Positions 46,957-59,191 of a DNA stretch of 64,000 nucleotides are shown piece after piece (within the stretch, counting starts at the first letter, position 1; every line of letters starts with the position of its first letter). Location of the stretch: the NCBI RefSeq assembly GCF_009727055.1, contig NC_052355.1, positions 6,186,276-6,250,275 on the forward strand, written 5' to 3'. The notes under the pieces were generated by a model that saw nothing but the letters and a program-made list of their open reading frames with translations, had not been told where the DNA came from and did no database searches. This DNA is from Benincasa hispida (taxonomy: Eukaryota > Streptophyta > Magnoliopsida > Cucurbitales > Cucurbitaceae). The position numbers were made by a program, and so were the translations under genes.

Positions 46957-47701
46957 ATTGGTATCAGGTTGTTTTGATAGTCCAAATTCCATTGATGCAT
47001 CAAATTACATTTATGGTCTTGCTGGGTTTTTATGTAGTCTACAATACGTTTAAATGTTAGATGTAGTTATGGATTTGAATCGATGGATTTTTCAGGATGG
47101 TTGCCTATGTTATTTAAAGCTTTCTTTACTTTTCAAGTTCATTTGTAAAGGCCCTTGTGTTTTTGGGCATATTACAATGCTATCGAGTCTGTATTCAAAG
47201 AGTTTGAGTCTGTAAGAATCGTTCGTGAAGAAGCTTCAGCGCATGAAGATGCCGTTCTCATTGTTGGAAGAAGATCAAGAGTTAGTTACGTTGTGTAGCC
47301 CAGGCTAAACGATTGTTTATATTTGGCTACGTGATCGTGTAGAAAAGTTCTACTTGATCGTGTAGTACTTGCTAAATGATCGCATGGCTGATGCTAAATG
47401 ATCGGGTAAAGTGTTTACTCGGTCGTGTTGCATTGGCTACTCGATCGTGTAGACGCTGAGGTAAACGATCATTGAGATTTTAATTTTCGAAGCATGGTAG
47501 GCGCGCACACTAAACGATTGAGTCAGCCAGCATACTTTATCATATAGTCCTTGGCTACTCAATCACATTGTATACGATACTTCATGCACGCTTCGCGATC
47601 GTTCTGATGATCATGCTTCACCATAGTTGTCGTCTACTCGATCGTTTAGGCAAGTGTTACATGATGTGCACTGCACGATTGCATGGCCTTAATGCTTCAT
47701 C
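46957..47701 (+). repeat. Element A leader with CGATCGTGTAG motif array
   Basis: After the primer site comes non-coding DNA. From about 47310 to 47690 the word CGATCG(T)GTAG or a close variant, often preceded by CTAAA or CTACT, appears about 13 times at intervals of roughly 20-40 bases. Clear examples are TGATCGTGTAG (twice), CTACTCGATCGTGTAG and CTACTCGATCGTTTAG. The core is self-complementary. The function is unknown. The 67-codon frame at 47568-47771 is within it and not supported. Confidence 0.7.
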
Positions 47702-48303
47702 TGCTGGGAATGTCTTAGAACTCGCAGTTCGTGTTAAACATTCTATTTTATCAATAATAACGACTTGTTGATTTTGCATCTTATTATGAAAATCCAATAA
47801 ACGCATCCTTGGCTATAGTCTGAATACTGTACTTTATGTAGTGACATAAACAGGATCAAGTTGATAGTTTATAGCCTAAATGGTATAATAAGTATATGGA
47901 TGAAATTGGGTATCTCATCCTGATAATACTATTGGATGCGGCTCACTCTGTAGTTGTTACAAGAAGTTGTAAGGTGCTACAAACGATGTGATCCACAAAT
48001 CTTTCATGTTGAGACATGAGAGTGGGGACATCCTATGCAATGAGTTTGCATATAGACTGGACCATGAAAAATAGTCACTTTTCTTTATAACGACCGTTTA
48101 CTATTAAAACTGACTATTTCGTTTATTATGTAACCTAGGTTAACTCGATCTTAATCCTGAGCTAGCTATGAACTCCTGTTTGTTTGGGATTATCCTTTGA
48201 TCTGCAAACGGTGAGAGTAGTCAAACAATACTGCTCAATAAGCTTACCATTTTGGGGATAAGACCAGATGAATAGCTGGGGAAATAGCCTTGCAAGATGG
48301 AAT
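47702..48303 (+). mobile_element. Family D-like LTR fragment, forward
   Basis: Starts TGCTGGGAATGTCTTAGAAC and follows family D (compare 62801-63410: GGATGCGGCTCACTCTGTAG, GAGACATGAGAGTGGGGACA) until it is cut off after GCAAGATGGAAT at 48303. Confidence 0.65.
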
Positions 48304-50008
48304 TGTTAGAGTTAAACAACATGCATTGAAGTATCAAGGATCCATAAGCATTCTAATTCACTAATTTTTGGCAAAAACTAAAGCATGTTGTTCATAAAAA
48401 TGGGTTTTCAGAACATACCTTTGAAGAACTCTTCAAGAAAATCGTCTGTTCAGCTGCTATCTTCACTTGATATCAATGTGAACTACCTCAAAGCCTTCTC
48501 TACTATGTTCTTGGAGCTTTAGGCAGAGTTGTGGGACTCAAGAACAGCTTGTAGATGCGGAGAAACAAGGGAGGCTTACAAAAGCAAGTTGAAGAAGATA
48601 GCTTCTTCTTCACCGATTTTTTTTCTCTCAAAATTCTACATTCATCTACTTCTCCAACAACTCCAATCTTTTTTATATATAAAAATGAACATGCAAAGAG
48701 ATGGAGTGCATGGCTTGCAGCTCATGCTTGGAGAATCAAGGTAGAGAAGATCATGGTTTATGTGTGAGCATAAAGATGATGATAATGGAAAAAACTCTTT
48801 TTTCATTATGTGCAACCCATGCAAATAAATTTCCATTTTATTTTTAAAATACAAAAATGACTTTTAAATCATTTTAATTTAAAACTTTATTTTCTTAAAT
48901 TAATTTCATAAATTGATTATTTTTTAAAAAAATTTAATATAAAATATTAAATTAATTTTTTCACAATAATCATCTTTATATATTTGAATCATATTTAAAT
49001 ATTTATTCTCTTGTTTTGTTTAATTTGAACATTTCAAATTAATTTCTCAAGCTACCCTAAAACGTACCCATTTACGAGCTAGTAGAGGGACCTCGCAGAC
49101 CTACAAATCATGGGCTCCAACGATCCGAGATTAATCGGCTAAACTCATTAGACCGATCTAACTCCCATTTGTTAACTAATGGATGATTCCACTAAAGCCC
49201 ATAATTGAACTCCCCTCATTGTAGATATATTATGTCCACTCGATATAATCATGATTAGTAAGTTAACCCTTCACAGGTTGATCGTAATAATGGCTGGGTT
49301 GAATCTCTGTTTTACCCCCAAAATTACCTCTTGTTCCTTAAGTTCCACTGATCCCTTAATGAACAATTGATTTATGATCCAATCAACAAATCGAATCCCT
49401 CTCAGGCCAATGAGAGGGTGAGGCCTCTTGTTCAAGACCCAGAATCAGCACTTGACGGGAACAACCTCTCTACTAACCCTAATCGATTAGGAGTGAATTC
49501 CCTCTTGCACCCTATGTTCCCAGCTATTTATCCAGTCTTATCCCCAAAATGGTAAGCTTATTGAGTAGAGGCAATTAGTCTACTCTCACCATTTGCAGAT
49601 CAAAGGATAATCCCGAAAAAACAGGAGTTCATAGTTAGCTCAGGATTATGGTTAAGTTACCTAGGTCATCGCTTTGAAATCGTCAGTCTTAAATAGTGAA
49701 CAACGTTTTAAAGTAAGAGTGATAAGTTTCGTAGTTCAATCTTGCACAAAACTCATTTGCACAGGACACCCCCACTCCCCAAGTCTCAACATGCACGAAT
49801 TAGGATCACTTCGTATGTTAGCACTTTACAACTCTTTGTAACAACTACAGAGTAGGCCGCATCCAATAGTGTTACCAGAATAAGTACCCAACCTATTTCA
49901 TATACTATTAGATCATTTTGAACTATTTACTTGATCTTGATCCACTTGTATGTCTCCACATAAAGTTCAAGTACTCATATAATAGTCAAGGGACTTAGGT
50001 TTATTATC
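48304..50008 (-). mobile_element. Family D-like LTR, reversed and truncated
   Basis: Left end TGTTAGAGTTAAACAACATG at 48304, with the same layout as the reversed LTR at 56600-58512 (CTTGGAGCTTTAGGCAGAGTTGTGGGACTCA, then CAATCAACAAATCGAATCCC). It stops near 50008 just before the expected LTR start. Together with 47702-48303 it forms a large inverted pair. Small frames at 48529-48854 and 49367-49555 are LTR sequence. Confidence 0.7.
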
Positions 50009-51387
50009 TCATTCGGTTACGGAGAAAAAATCGCAACAATTATCTTATAATTGTTTAATTAAAAAAAAATATAATCATATATATTTATAACCTATAGTTT
50101 AATATCACATCGTATGCAATATAAAAACCATAGTCCTTTTCTCCTCCCCTAGATATAAATCATATTTATTTCAATTTTTCCTCCAATTAATGTATATCAT
50201 ATATCATGTCAAATATATCATATATAATTGACCAATTCAATCATATCATATATAATCGAACTCCCTCTTGTCAATCTGAACACTTAAAACAGACCGAAAA
50301 ACTGATTCTCAACTTGAAATCCATTAAGCTACCAAGGGGACCTTATGGACCTGTGGCTCGAAGCTCCAACGGTACGTGAATAGCTGACTAAACTCTTTAG
50401 CCATGAGATCCACCATCTGTTAACTGCCATGCATTCCACTAAAGACAAACAACTACACTCCTTTCACCACAGTATATTTTTGTGTCCATCGATATAACCA
50501 ATCAATAGTACGATAACCCTTCACAGATGCTCGTAAGTACAGTTGGGCCAATTTACTGTTTTGCCCCTGTAGTTACATCTAAATTCTTAAGTACCATTGA
50601 TCCCTCTAATGAACAATACAACATAGTCCTACTATGTGTGGACACCTCTCGAGCCATGAGAAGGTGTGTGGTGTCAAATCGTTCAAGCCCCAGAATCATA
50701 CCTTAAAGAAGCAATCTATCTACTTACCTCTGCTTTCGGGTAGGAGTGAATTCCATCTTGTGTAGCTGAGTTACCAACTCTTAAATCAGAAGAATCCCAA
50801 AGTGGTAGGTTTGAGTCGGAAATCTGGCCACTCGTACCCATGAAAATCAAAGGACCCTCAAAGGCAAGAGTTTCCAACTCACTTAGGATTGAAGTTATGT
50901 TACCTATGGTCATCCTTGTGAAATGAAGTCTCTATCATGAACGACGTTATATAACAAGACTATAACACTTCGTGGTCCGATCTTATACAAACTCCTTTGT
51001 TAGGACGCCTCCGCTCACATGTCTTCACATGAACGATCAGGATCAGATGATCTGTAGCAAGTCACAATACTTGTAACTATTCTCCAAAGCGAGCCGCATC
51101 CTTAACGTGACCAGGATAAGGTTTCCCTCCTATATCCATATACTACAGACCATTTTGGTTATCATTTAAGACATGATCCACCTGTATGTTTCCACATACA
51201 TGCTTATATTACAATGACAACCACGGATCTTAGTTTATTGGTTTGTGGTAAAGAAATTAAAATATATCAATGTTTCATAGAAAACAGTGAAGAAAATATC
51301 ATATATTATTACATCACAAGCGTTTGTTCAATACAATGTTTACAAACTACAAGACCCAATGAGAGTTTAGGGCATCAATCCCAATAA
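50009..51387 (-). mobile_element. Family A LTR fragment, reversed
   Basis: On the minus strand it begins TATTGGGATTGATGCCCTAA (the first TG is now TA) and follows the first part of the family A LTR, ending near 50009 where it meets the truncated family D LTR. The left half (3' part of the LTR) is missing. Confidence 0.7.
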
Positions 51388-52339
51388 ACAGTTCAGTAGT
51401 TTTTCTAGTGTTATATGTAGATGATATCCTACTCATTAGGAATGATGTAGATTTACTAACTTCAGTTAAGAACTGGCTAGGGACCCAATTCTAAATGAAA
51501 GATTTGGGTGAGGCTCAGTTTTGTTTCTTGGGATTCAAATCTTTCAGGATCAAAAAGAACAAAGTGTTAGCATTATCTCTAGCATCGTACATTGACAAGA
51601 TGTTGATTTAGTACTCGATGTAGAGCTCCAAGAGGGCCTTTTGCCTTTTCGTCATGAAGTTACATTTTTTAAGGAGCAATGTCCTAAGACACTTCAAGAG
51701 GTTGAGGAAATGAGATGGTACCATATGCATCTGTCGTTGGCAGTTTGATGTACGCGATGTTATGTACTAGACTTAACATTTGTTACACTATGGGAATAGT
51801 CAGTAGATATAAGTCTAATCATGGATAGGGTCATTGGACTACCGTCAAGAATATCCTAAAGTATCTTTGGAGAATGAGGACTACATGCTTGTGTATGGAT
51901 CTAAGGATTTGGTCCTTACTGGATACACAAACTCTAATTCTCAGACCGATGGCGAAGCACTAAGCATGGGTGCATCGCTGACTCCACTATGGAGGTCGAG
52001 TATGTGGCGACTTGTGAAACTGCTAAGGAGGCCGTTTGGCTCAGGAAATTACTGACTGATCTGGAAGTTGTTTCAGACATGCTTAGACCCATCACCCTTT
52101 ACTGTGATAATAGTGGTTTTGTGGAAAATTCCAGGGAGCTTAGGAGTCATAAGCGTGAAAAACATATCGAGCAAAAATACCATCTTATCAGAGAGATTGT
52201 GCATCAAGAATACGTGATAGTCATGAAGATAGCTTCAGAACACAATGTTGCTGATTCGTTTACGAAGGCTTTCACGGCTACAGTGTTTGAGGGTCACCTT
52301 CAGAGCATGGGTCTACGGGACCATGCACGGCTGAACTAG
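51388..52339 (+). pseudogene. Copia RT end and RNase H of element A
   Basis: Near 51410 the frame reads LVLYVDDILLIRND, the RT active site YVDD, then MKDLGEAQFCFLG after a stop. Stops and shifts follow (TRLNICYTMGIVSRY near 51768). The last 117 codons, 51989-52339, are open: MEVEYVATCETAKEAVWLRK has the RNase H glutamate, LYCDNSGFVENS an aspartate, then SHKREKHIEQKYHLIREIV and HNVADSFTKAFTATVFEGHL, the normal Copia end. The upstream two thirds of pol are missing. Confidence 0.88.
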
Positions 52340-52440
52340 GGCAAGTGGGAGTATTTGTATTAGGCCTTTGTGCCCTAGTTTATTGATTTTTACTTGTAAT
52401 TTTCTTGTACACCCTACTAACTTTAGGACAAGTGGGAGAT

Positions 52441-55124
52441 TGTTGGGGTTGATGCCCTAAATCTCGTAGGGTCCAGTAGTTTGTAAACACCTGTATGAAC
52501 AAACGTTATGTGATGTAATAATATGAGATATTTTCTTCACTACAGTCTTTGATATATGAGATATTTAAGTTGCATTAACCACAAACCAATAAACTAAGAT
52601 CTTTGGTTATCGTTATAACTTAAACATGTATGCAATGACTTACAAGTGGATCGTGCTTTAAGTGATAACCTAAATGGTCTGTAGTAAATGGATAAAGGAG
52701 GGAAACCTTATCCTATTGACACTACTAGTGTGACCCGGTTTGTAGATGTTACAAGTATTATAAAATATTACAAATGGTCTGATCCTGACCATTCATGTAT
52801 TAGACATGCGAGCGGGGATGCTCTATATAAAAGAGTTTGTATAAGACCGGACCACAAAATGTTTAGTCTCATTATATAATGCCGTTCATGATAGAGACTT
52901 TCATTTCACTAGGATGACCATAGGTAACATGACCTTAAAACTCGTAGATAGTAAATGTTATTAATTGAACCTTGTAAATAAAGAGTTATAGCTGTTAATT
53001 CAATAAATGTCATTGTGTTGTTTTCTATTTTATCTTAATAAACCTAAATCCAATAAACTAACATCCAAGGCTACTTTATAAGTCTTGAACTGTATGTGGA
53101 GACATATAGGGATTAATGTTCAAGATACAGCCTAAAAGGTCTATAGTATAGGGATGGCTGGGTACCTTACTCTGGTGACACTATGGATACAACCCACTTT
53201 ATATTTGATACAAACACAATGATCAAACATGTTCGTGTAGGTGAAACGCGAGTGAGGATATCCTATGCAATGAGTTTGCATAAGATCGGACCGCAAAATA
53301 GTAATCACTAGATGTAACACTATTAACTAGTTAGGTNNNNNNNNNNNNNNNNNNNNNNNNNNNNNNNNNNNNNNNNNNNNNNNNNNNNNNNNNNNNNNNN
53401 NNNNNNNNNNNNNNNNNNNNNNNNNNNNNNNNNNNNNNNNNNNNNNNNNNNNNNNNNNNNNNNNNNNNNNNNNNNNNNNNNNNNNNNNNNNNNNNNNNNN
53501 NNNNNNNNNNNNNNNNNNNNNNNNNNNNNNNNNNNNNNNNNNNNTTCCTATTTCAATTTAGAATGACCTAAGGAATCTTTAGTCTTTAAATCTTGGTGGG
53601 ATTGTCCTTTGATTTTGTATGGGTGAGGGTGGCCAGTTCGTGACTCATATGCCTACCTATTTTGAGGAACAAAATCGACTGAAGGAACTAGGGAATAACT
53701 AGGAACAAAGACTTTCATTTCATAGGAATGATCATAGGTAACATGGACCTTTAATCCTGAGTGGAGTTGAGAACTCCTTGCCTAATAGGGTGGTCTTTGA
53801 TTTGTATCGGTGCAAGTGGCTCGAATCGGTGACTCAAAAACATACCACTTTCGGGATTTGTCTAATTTTGAGGAGCTGGAAACTTAGCATACACAAGACG
53901 AATTTCAATTCATTCCCTGATTTAGGGGTAAGTAGATAAATTCTCCCTTAAGGGCTGATTCCGAGACTTGAAACAAGTGTGGCCGCCACACCTTCTCCTT
54001 GGCTCCGAGAAGCATTACTCATAGTAAGGACTAATGATGTATTGTTCACCTAGAGAAATCATAGGTACTTAAGGAGTTTAGATGTAATTACAGGAGCAAA
54101 ATATGGTAAATTGGGCCCAGCTGTACTTACGAGCGATTTGTGATGGGTAATCGTACTATTGATTGGTTATATCAAATGGCACGGAAATGATATCTGTAGC
54201 GTGAAGAGTGCAACTTTCGATCTTTAGTGGGAATGCCACATCAGTTAACGGATGGTGAATAGCTGTGATTAAAGTGAGTTTTAATCAGTTATTCACGTAA
54301 CTGTTGGAGCTGTCAAGCTATGGTTCGAATATATTGATTATATTTGTAATTAAATCAATTATAGAATAATTGATTACAGTTTTTTCTCCCATAACCAACT
54401 TAGTGGGAAGTTGTGATCAGTCATGGTAACTGATGGATAAAATGAAAATTATTTTCATTTTTACATTAAGCGATCATTAAGAGATTGAGAATCGTGCAAT
54501 CAAAGTATATAGCTATATGATAGCTTGAGAGCATATACGATCGTGTAAGAGTTTTCTATACGATAGTCACTTATCTTCTAAACGATTGAGTACATTGTCT
54601 ATACGATAGACTAAAACCATCTCCCACTTACTTGATCGTCTATATGATCTGTCTAAATTCACTTATCTTCTAAACGATTGAGTACATTGTCTATACGATA
54701 GACTAAAACCGTCTCCCACTTACTTGATCGTCTATATGATCTGTCTAAATTCTCCTATCTTCTACCAAATCCTACAAAGCTCACAACTTCTAGATTCTTA
54801 CATCGAGAATACTAAGGTAGCCTGCTTGTGGTGTCTATCTCGTGTTCGAGGGTCGAGTGTAGATTAGTTATTATTCGAGGAGATTACAGAGGCCTAACGT
54901 TCGTGTTTGGTGAATGATCGTGTAGTAAAGTTCGAAGGAACGAGAAGAATAGTTCTTCAAGGGAAAGTTTACTTGAATCTTAGTATTTTCCTTTTGAAGC
55001 ATGCTGTAATTTAGAGTTTTTGCATAACTATTACTGTTTGATTGTAAATGTGTATGTTTTGTCACAATAAGGGTTGAAACGATCTTGCTTCTACTCACGG
55101 GTCTCTTTGTTAAGAGTTCCTTCA
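52441..55124 (+). repeat. Element A 3' LTR, disrupted
   Basis: Starts TGTTGGGGTTGATGCCC after the polypurine tract and ends AGAGTTCCTTCA. Family C sequence (about 52937-53705) with a gap of N interrupts it. About 45 bases of family A sequence (GACTTTCATTTCA...CATAGGTAACATG) occur on both sides of that block. A 92 bp unit is tandemly duplicated at 54568-54659 and 54660-54751, with one base different and only one copy in the 5' LTR. Bases 53545-54320 are full of single-base indels. Confidence 0.8.
53337..53544. other. Assembly gap (208 N)
   Basis: A run of N. The family C sequence on the left (GTTAGGT) and right (TTCCTATTTCAA) joins without loss when compared with the same place at 37425-37445, so little or nothing seems to be missing. 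Confidence 0.99.
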
Positions 55125-56178
55125 CACTCGTGAAGGACTAACTTACTGTTATTGGTATATATTTGTGGACACATAAATATATCTGTAGTGAGAAGAGTGT
55201 AGTTATGGGTTCTTAATGGAGTGTACCCATTGTTAACGAATATTAATTAACTTAGTTAATAAGTTTACCAATTAATCTTATATCGTTTGAGCTTCTGATC
55301 TATAGGTCCATCAGGTCACCTTGTTAGCTCGTTAAAGGATATTAAAGAGGGATGATTTGAATTGTTCAAATCAATTTGAGGAAATTGTATATTAATATGA
55401 TTAATATGTAATTGATTATGTATGTGATCTATAATTCAAATTAAGATGGAAAGAAACATTTGAATGAGATTTAAATAATTAATTCAAGTGAATTAGATTC
55501 ACAAAAAATTAATTAATTAATAGAGAGGTATTGCATATATACATATGATGTTTTTATGATAATTATATATATATATATGTGTGTTAAACTGGCTTTAATG
55601 TATAAACAGTTATTTAATTAATGTGCTAATTAATTAAATAAATTTTATTTAATTAATTGTGCACAAGGAAAAATTGGAAAAAGACTAGGAGTAGGGGTTG
55701 ACCCTTCTCTATATAAAGTCTTCTTTATTGCCCTTGGGACACACAACAGACATAAAACACACAATAGAATTGCAAACATTCATTGTACAATTTTTCCCTA
55801 AGCAAGAAATCCTCTCTACTTTCCGAAAAAAAATTTCTTCCTCACCCTCTTTCAATAGTTGGATACCACCTATTCTTCTATTGGAATTCTTGAGAATAAC
55901 AAGGTCACTCTCGTGGTCATGCTTGAGTTTGTTCGAGAAAATGTTCGTGTTCAAGATTGTTGGAGGAGCCATTTGTTGGAACATTGAGAGGATCGTTCTT
56001 GGAGCTTGGGAATCTATAAAGGTGAGAATGGTTCTAATCTTTCCCTGCAACATGCTATTTACATGTTTGTTCTACGGTTATTCTGTTATTGTTTACTGTT
56101 TTATTTTTGTAAAAATTGATTTACGGGATGCAAGGCATTCACAACGCTTTCGCTATAGGATTCGATCCCAATAGAAAG

Positions 56179-56599
56179 GGCTTGTGAAATATGAGAATTT
56201 TATGCTTCCTGACAGGAAAACAACGTCGAGTAGCCAACATTAAAAATTTCACTTCCTGGAGGCAGCCAACAACAAATTTTTTATTGCTTTCTTTTCCTTC
56301 ATTGCTTTTTAGCTTAACTTTTTGTTTTTTATTTTGTTTGGCCCCCTCCTGTTCTAGAAGAGAAAGAATTCATATGAAATTTGCGAGCTCAAAGGATTAT
56401 CATATGACTGCGAAAGCTCCCTTACAACCATCTAGTGTGCCAATTTCAGGGAAATTTTTTATTTCTCATTTAATTTTTGCATCAAAGCTCGGACTATTTT
56501 GTTTGTATGCTTTATATGCATGTTTGCTTCATATTAAGTGGTTTTAATTTGATTACATGATGAGTGTTTGATATGAAAAATAATCATGATTTATTATGA
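56179..56599 (+). pseudogene. G3 internal region, continued
   Basis: Resumes the DNA interrupted at 37012. The 118-codon frame 56191-56547 includes a hydrophobic run of Phe and Leu from T-rich DNA and has no domain I can name. I treat it as decayed internal sequence. Confidence 0.45.
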
Positions 56600-58512
56600 T
56601 GTAGGATTTATATCAGCATTTCACGAAAGCAACAAGGGATCAAAGAAGCTATTCTAATTCATTAATTTTGTGCGTATAAATAAGCAATGCTCATATAATA
56701 ATAAGAGGGTTTCATTATATATTTGTAGAACCTCTTGAATCTCGAATTCGAGTACAAATCTTTTCTAATTCTTCTTGTGAGACCACCTCAAGATACTTCC
56801 CTACTATTTTCTTGGAGCTTTAGATTGAGTTGTGGGACTCAAAATAAGCTTGAATGAAGGGAAATTTGGAGAAGAAGCTCACTGATGCAACTTGAAGAAC
56901 ACTTTTACCTTACAAGTTTTCAACAAAACTTCAGCAATTTCATCAACTATTGCATGCCCGATTTCCACTTCCATCTTCTCTATTTATTGGTAGGACAATC
57001 ATGCACATAAGAAGAATACATAAGGTGCAGCTCATGCTTGAAAGATTGAAGCAAAATCAGTAGACTTTGAGTGAGCTAGTTGTTTGTGAGGGGAGAATCC
57101 AAATTTCAATTTTGTCTCTTTCCAGTTTTAATTTTGTTTTATAAATTGATTTATAAAGCCAATTTAGTTTTCAAAATTAAAACTTTATTAATTTTACAAA
57201 ATTAATTTTCTAATAAAATATAATAAATAAAATAATATAAACAATTTAATTAATTCTAACTATTTAATATCAAATATTAAATTAATTTTACACAAAATTC
57301 CACTTTCATGAATTTAATATTTAAATCACTTTAATATTAATTAATCTCCAATTCCGTTTAATTCCAAAATTAAACGCGTAATTATATCTCATATAGTTAC
57401 TAATTCCTTTATTTCTAATTTGAACGTTTCAAATTGACTTTATCACGCTACACTAAAACTAAATCCATTTATGAGCTAAGTAGGGAGACCTTGTGGACCT
57501 ACAGATCATGGGCTCCAACGATCAGAGATTAATTGGCTAAACTCTTTACACCAAATTAACCCTCATTTGTATAATAACGGATCATCACTAAAGCCTATAG
57601 TTACACTCCCTCACTGTAGATATATTATGTCCAATCGATATAACATGATCAGTAAGTTAGCCCTTCACAGGTTTTGTTCTTTGTAATAAGCGTTGGGTCA
57701 AATGTCTGTTTTATCCCAAGATTACCTCTTATTTCTTAAGTCTCACTAATCCTCTAATGAACAATTGGTTTGTGATCCAATCAACAAACCGAGTCCCTTT
57801 CAGGCTAATGAAAGGGCGGGGCCCCTTGTTCAACTCAGAGTCAACACTTAAGGAACAACCTCTCTACTATCTCCTAAAAGCGGGTAGGAGTGAGTTCCAT
57901 CTTGCACCTTATGTCCCCAGTTATCTACTTGGTCTTACCCTTGAAATGGAGGTTTATTGAGTCGGCGCTGTTGAGCCAATCCTCACTATGCAAATCTAAG
58001 AATAATCCCAAATAAACAGGAGTTCATAGTTAGCTCAAGATTAAGGTCAAGTTACCTAGATAATCACTTTGAAATAGTCAGTCTTAAACATTAAACAATG
58101 TTATAAAGTAAGAGTGACTAATTTCGTGTCTGATCTTGTACAAACTCATTGCACAGGACGCCTCCACTCCTCATGTCATAAACATGTACGAATTAGGATC
58201 ACATTCGTTGTAGCCACTTTACAAAGTCCTTGTAATAACTACAGAGTGGGCCGCATCCAATAGTGTTATCAAAATAAGGCACCCAACCTCATTCATATAC
58301 TATAGATCATTTTGACTATTTACTCGAACCTGATCCACTTTTATGTCTCCATATAAAGTTCAAGTACTCATGTAAAATTCATGGATCTTTTAGTTTATTG
58401 GATTTATTTCTAAAAATAAATAAGCAATACATATTTTCAATACAACTTATTGAATTTTTAGAATAAATTTTATTGTTTACAAACCACGAGTTTTAGGACA
58501 TAAAACCCAACA
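56600..58512 (-). mobile_element. Family D LTR, reversed (1913 bp)
   Basis: On the minus strand TGTTGGGTTTTATGTCCTAA...AAATCCTACA. The left end aligns with the reversed LTR at 48304 and the right end with 1023 and 62801. No primer site or coding DNA is attached, so it is probably a solo LTR in G3. The pentamers on each side (TATGA and TTTTA) do not match. Confidence 0.78.
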
Positions 58513-59191
58513 TTTTAGCCCTTTTAAAAAAAAAATTCTTACTTCTCATGCCCGCTCAAGTTCTTTATCTGTCTACATTAGGCCTTTCATGCCTAGAATC
58601 GTATTACTTAGCCTGTATTTTTGTTGTCACTTTGATAGGTCCCACTGATTAGAGAGTGTCTTGCAAGATAGGTTATAATGTAATACTGAGGAATAATGTT
58701 TAATATGTCTGCTATAAAAAATCAGTTGATATATATTTGCATTCAAAAGAAAATATCATGAAAAAAAAACCTGTAATGTTATGCATGATTAGGAGTAGAA
58801 AGAGTTATCTTGTTGTGATTAGTTAGGACACTCATGAGAAAAGACTAAAGAGTGAGTATAGTTCTCTATAGTTTTGAGTGAAAGCTAATGCCCCTAGGTA
58901 AAATAAATGCAAGTTTAAGATCCTAGAATTAAATTTTAGGTGCCTTAGTTGAAACATTGTCGTCTTGATTATTTTGGTGTTTGATAGTTGGTGCACAAGC
59001 CAGTGTAGGAGTAAAAGAAATTGAGAGCTATTTAAAACTATTTTGAGTTGTTAGGACTTAATTAGAAAAGCTTCGAACTCACCCTTTCATGAATAAGTCT
59101 ATAACTAATTTTGAATTGTGCTTCATTGATTGATTATAATTTGATTTCGTTATTGAGTGTAAATTAAATAAAGAATTAAGTTGGGGGTGTT
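58513..59191 (+). repeat. G3 3' internal end and polypurine tract
   Basis: Non-coding, AT-rich internal DNA ending in AATTAAGTTGGGGGTGTT, the polypurine tract that immediately precedes the 3' LTR at 59192. No reading frame of note. Confidence 0.6.

Larger units (their letters stand above)
44968..55124 (+). mobile_element. Copia element A, broken by later insertions
   Basis: A perfect 5 bp target duplication CACTC (44963-44967 and 55125-55129) bounds it. 5' LTR 44968-46956; primer site TGGTATCAGG from 46959; internal leader to 47701; then LTR pieces of other families to 51387; RT end and RNase H 51388-52339; polypurine tract AAGTGGGAGAT ending at 52440; 3' LTR 52441-55124. Gag, protease and integrase are not visible, so it is dead. 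It inserted in the family C LTR, whose sequence reads on across it. Confidence 0.9.
37013..56173 (+). mobile_element. Family C solo LTR, split by two retrotransposons
   Basis: Starts TGTTGGGTTTTATGC at 37013 and ends GATTCGATCCCAATA at 56173, with a perfect 5 bp target duplication GAAAG at 37008-37012 and 56174-56178. Its own DNA is 37013-37455, 44615-44967 and 55130-56173, about 1.84 kb in all; the rest is element G2 and element A. It ends in TA instead of the usual CA. A TATA-like TCTATATAAAG lies at 55708. The open frames at 55698-56174 and 55709-56053 are LTR sequence without a domain. Confidence 0.9.

Noticed and set aside
47310..47690. CRISPR-like array
   Set aside because: The units are short, degenerate and unevenly spaced, in plant retrotransposon DNA; no repeat-spacer structure.
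55709..56053. 114-codon minus-strand frame
   Set aside because: Opposite-strand shadow in the family C LTR.
55698..56174. 158-codon open frame on the plus strand
   Set aside because: It lies wholly in the family C LTR, runs off the LTR end, and shows no domain. Open by chance.
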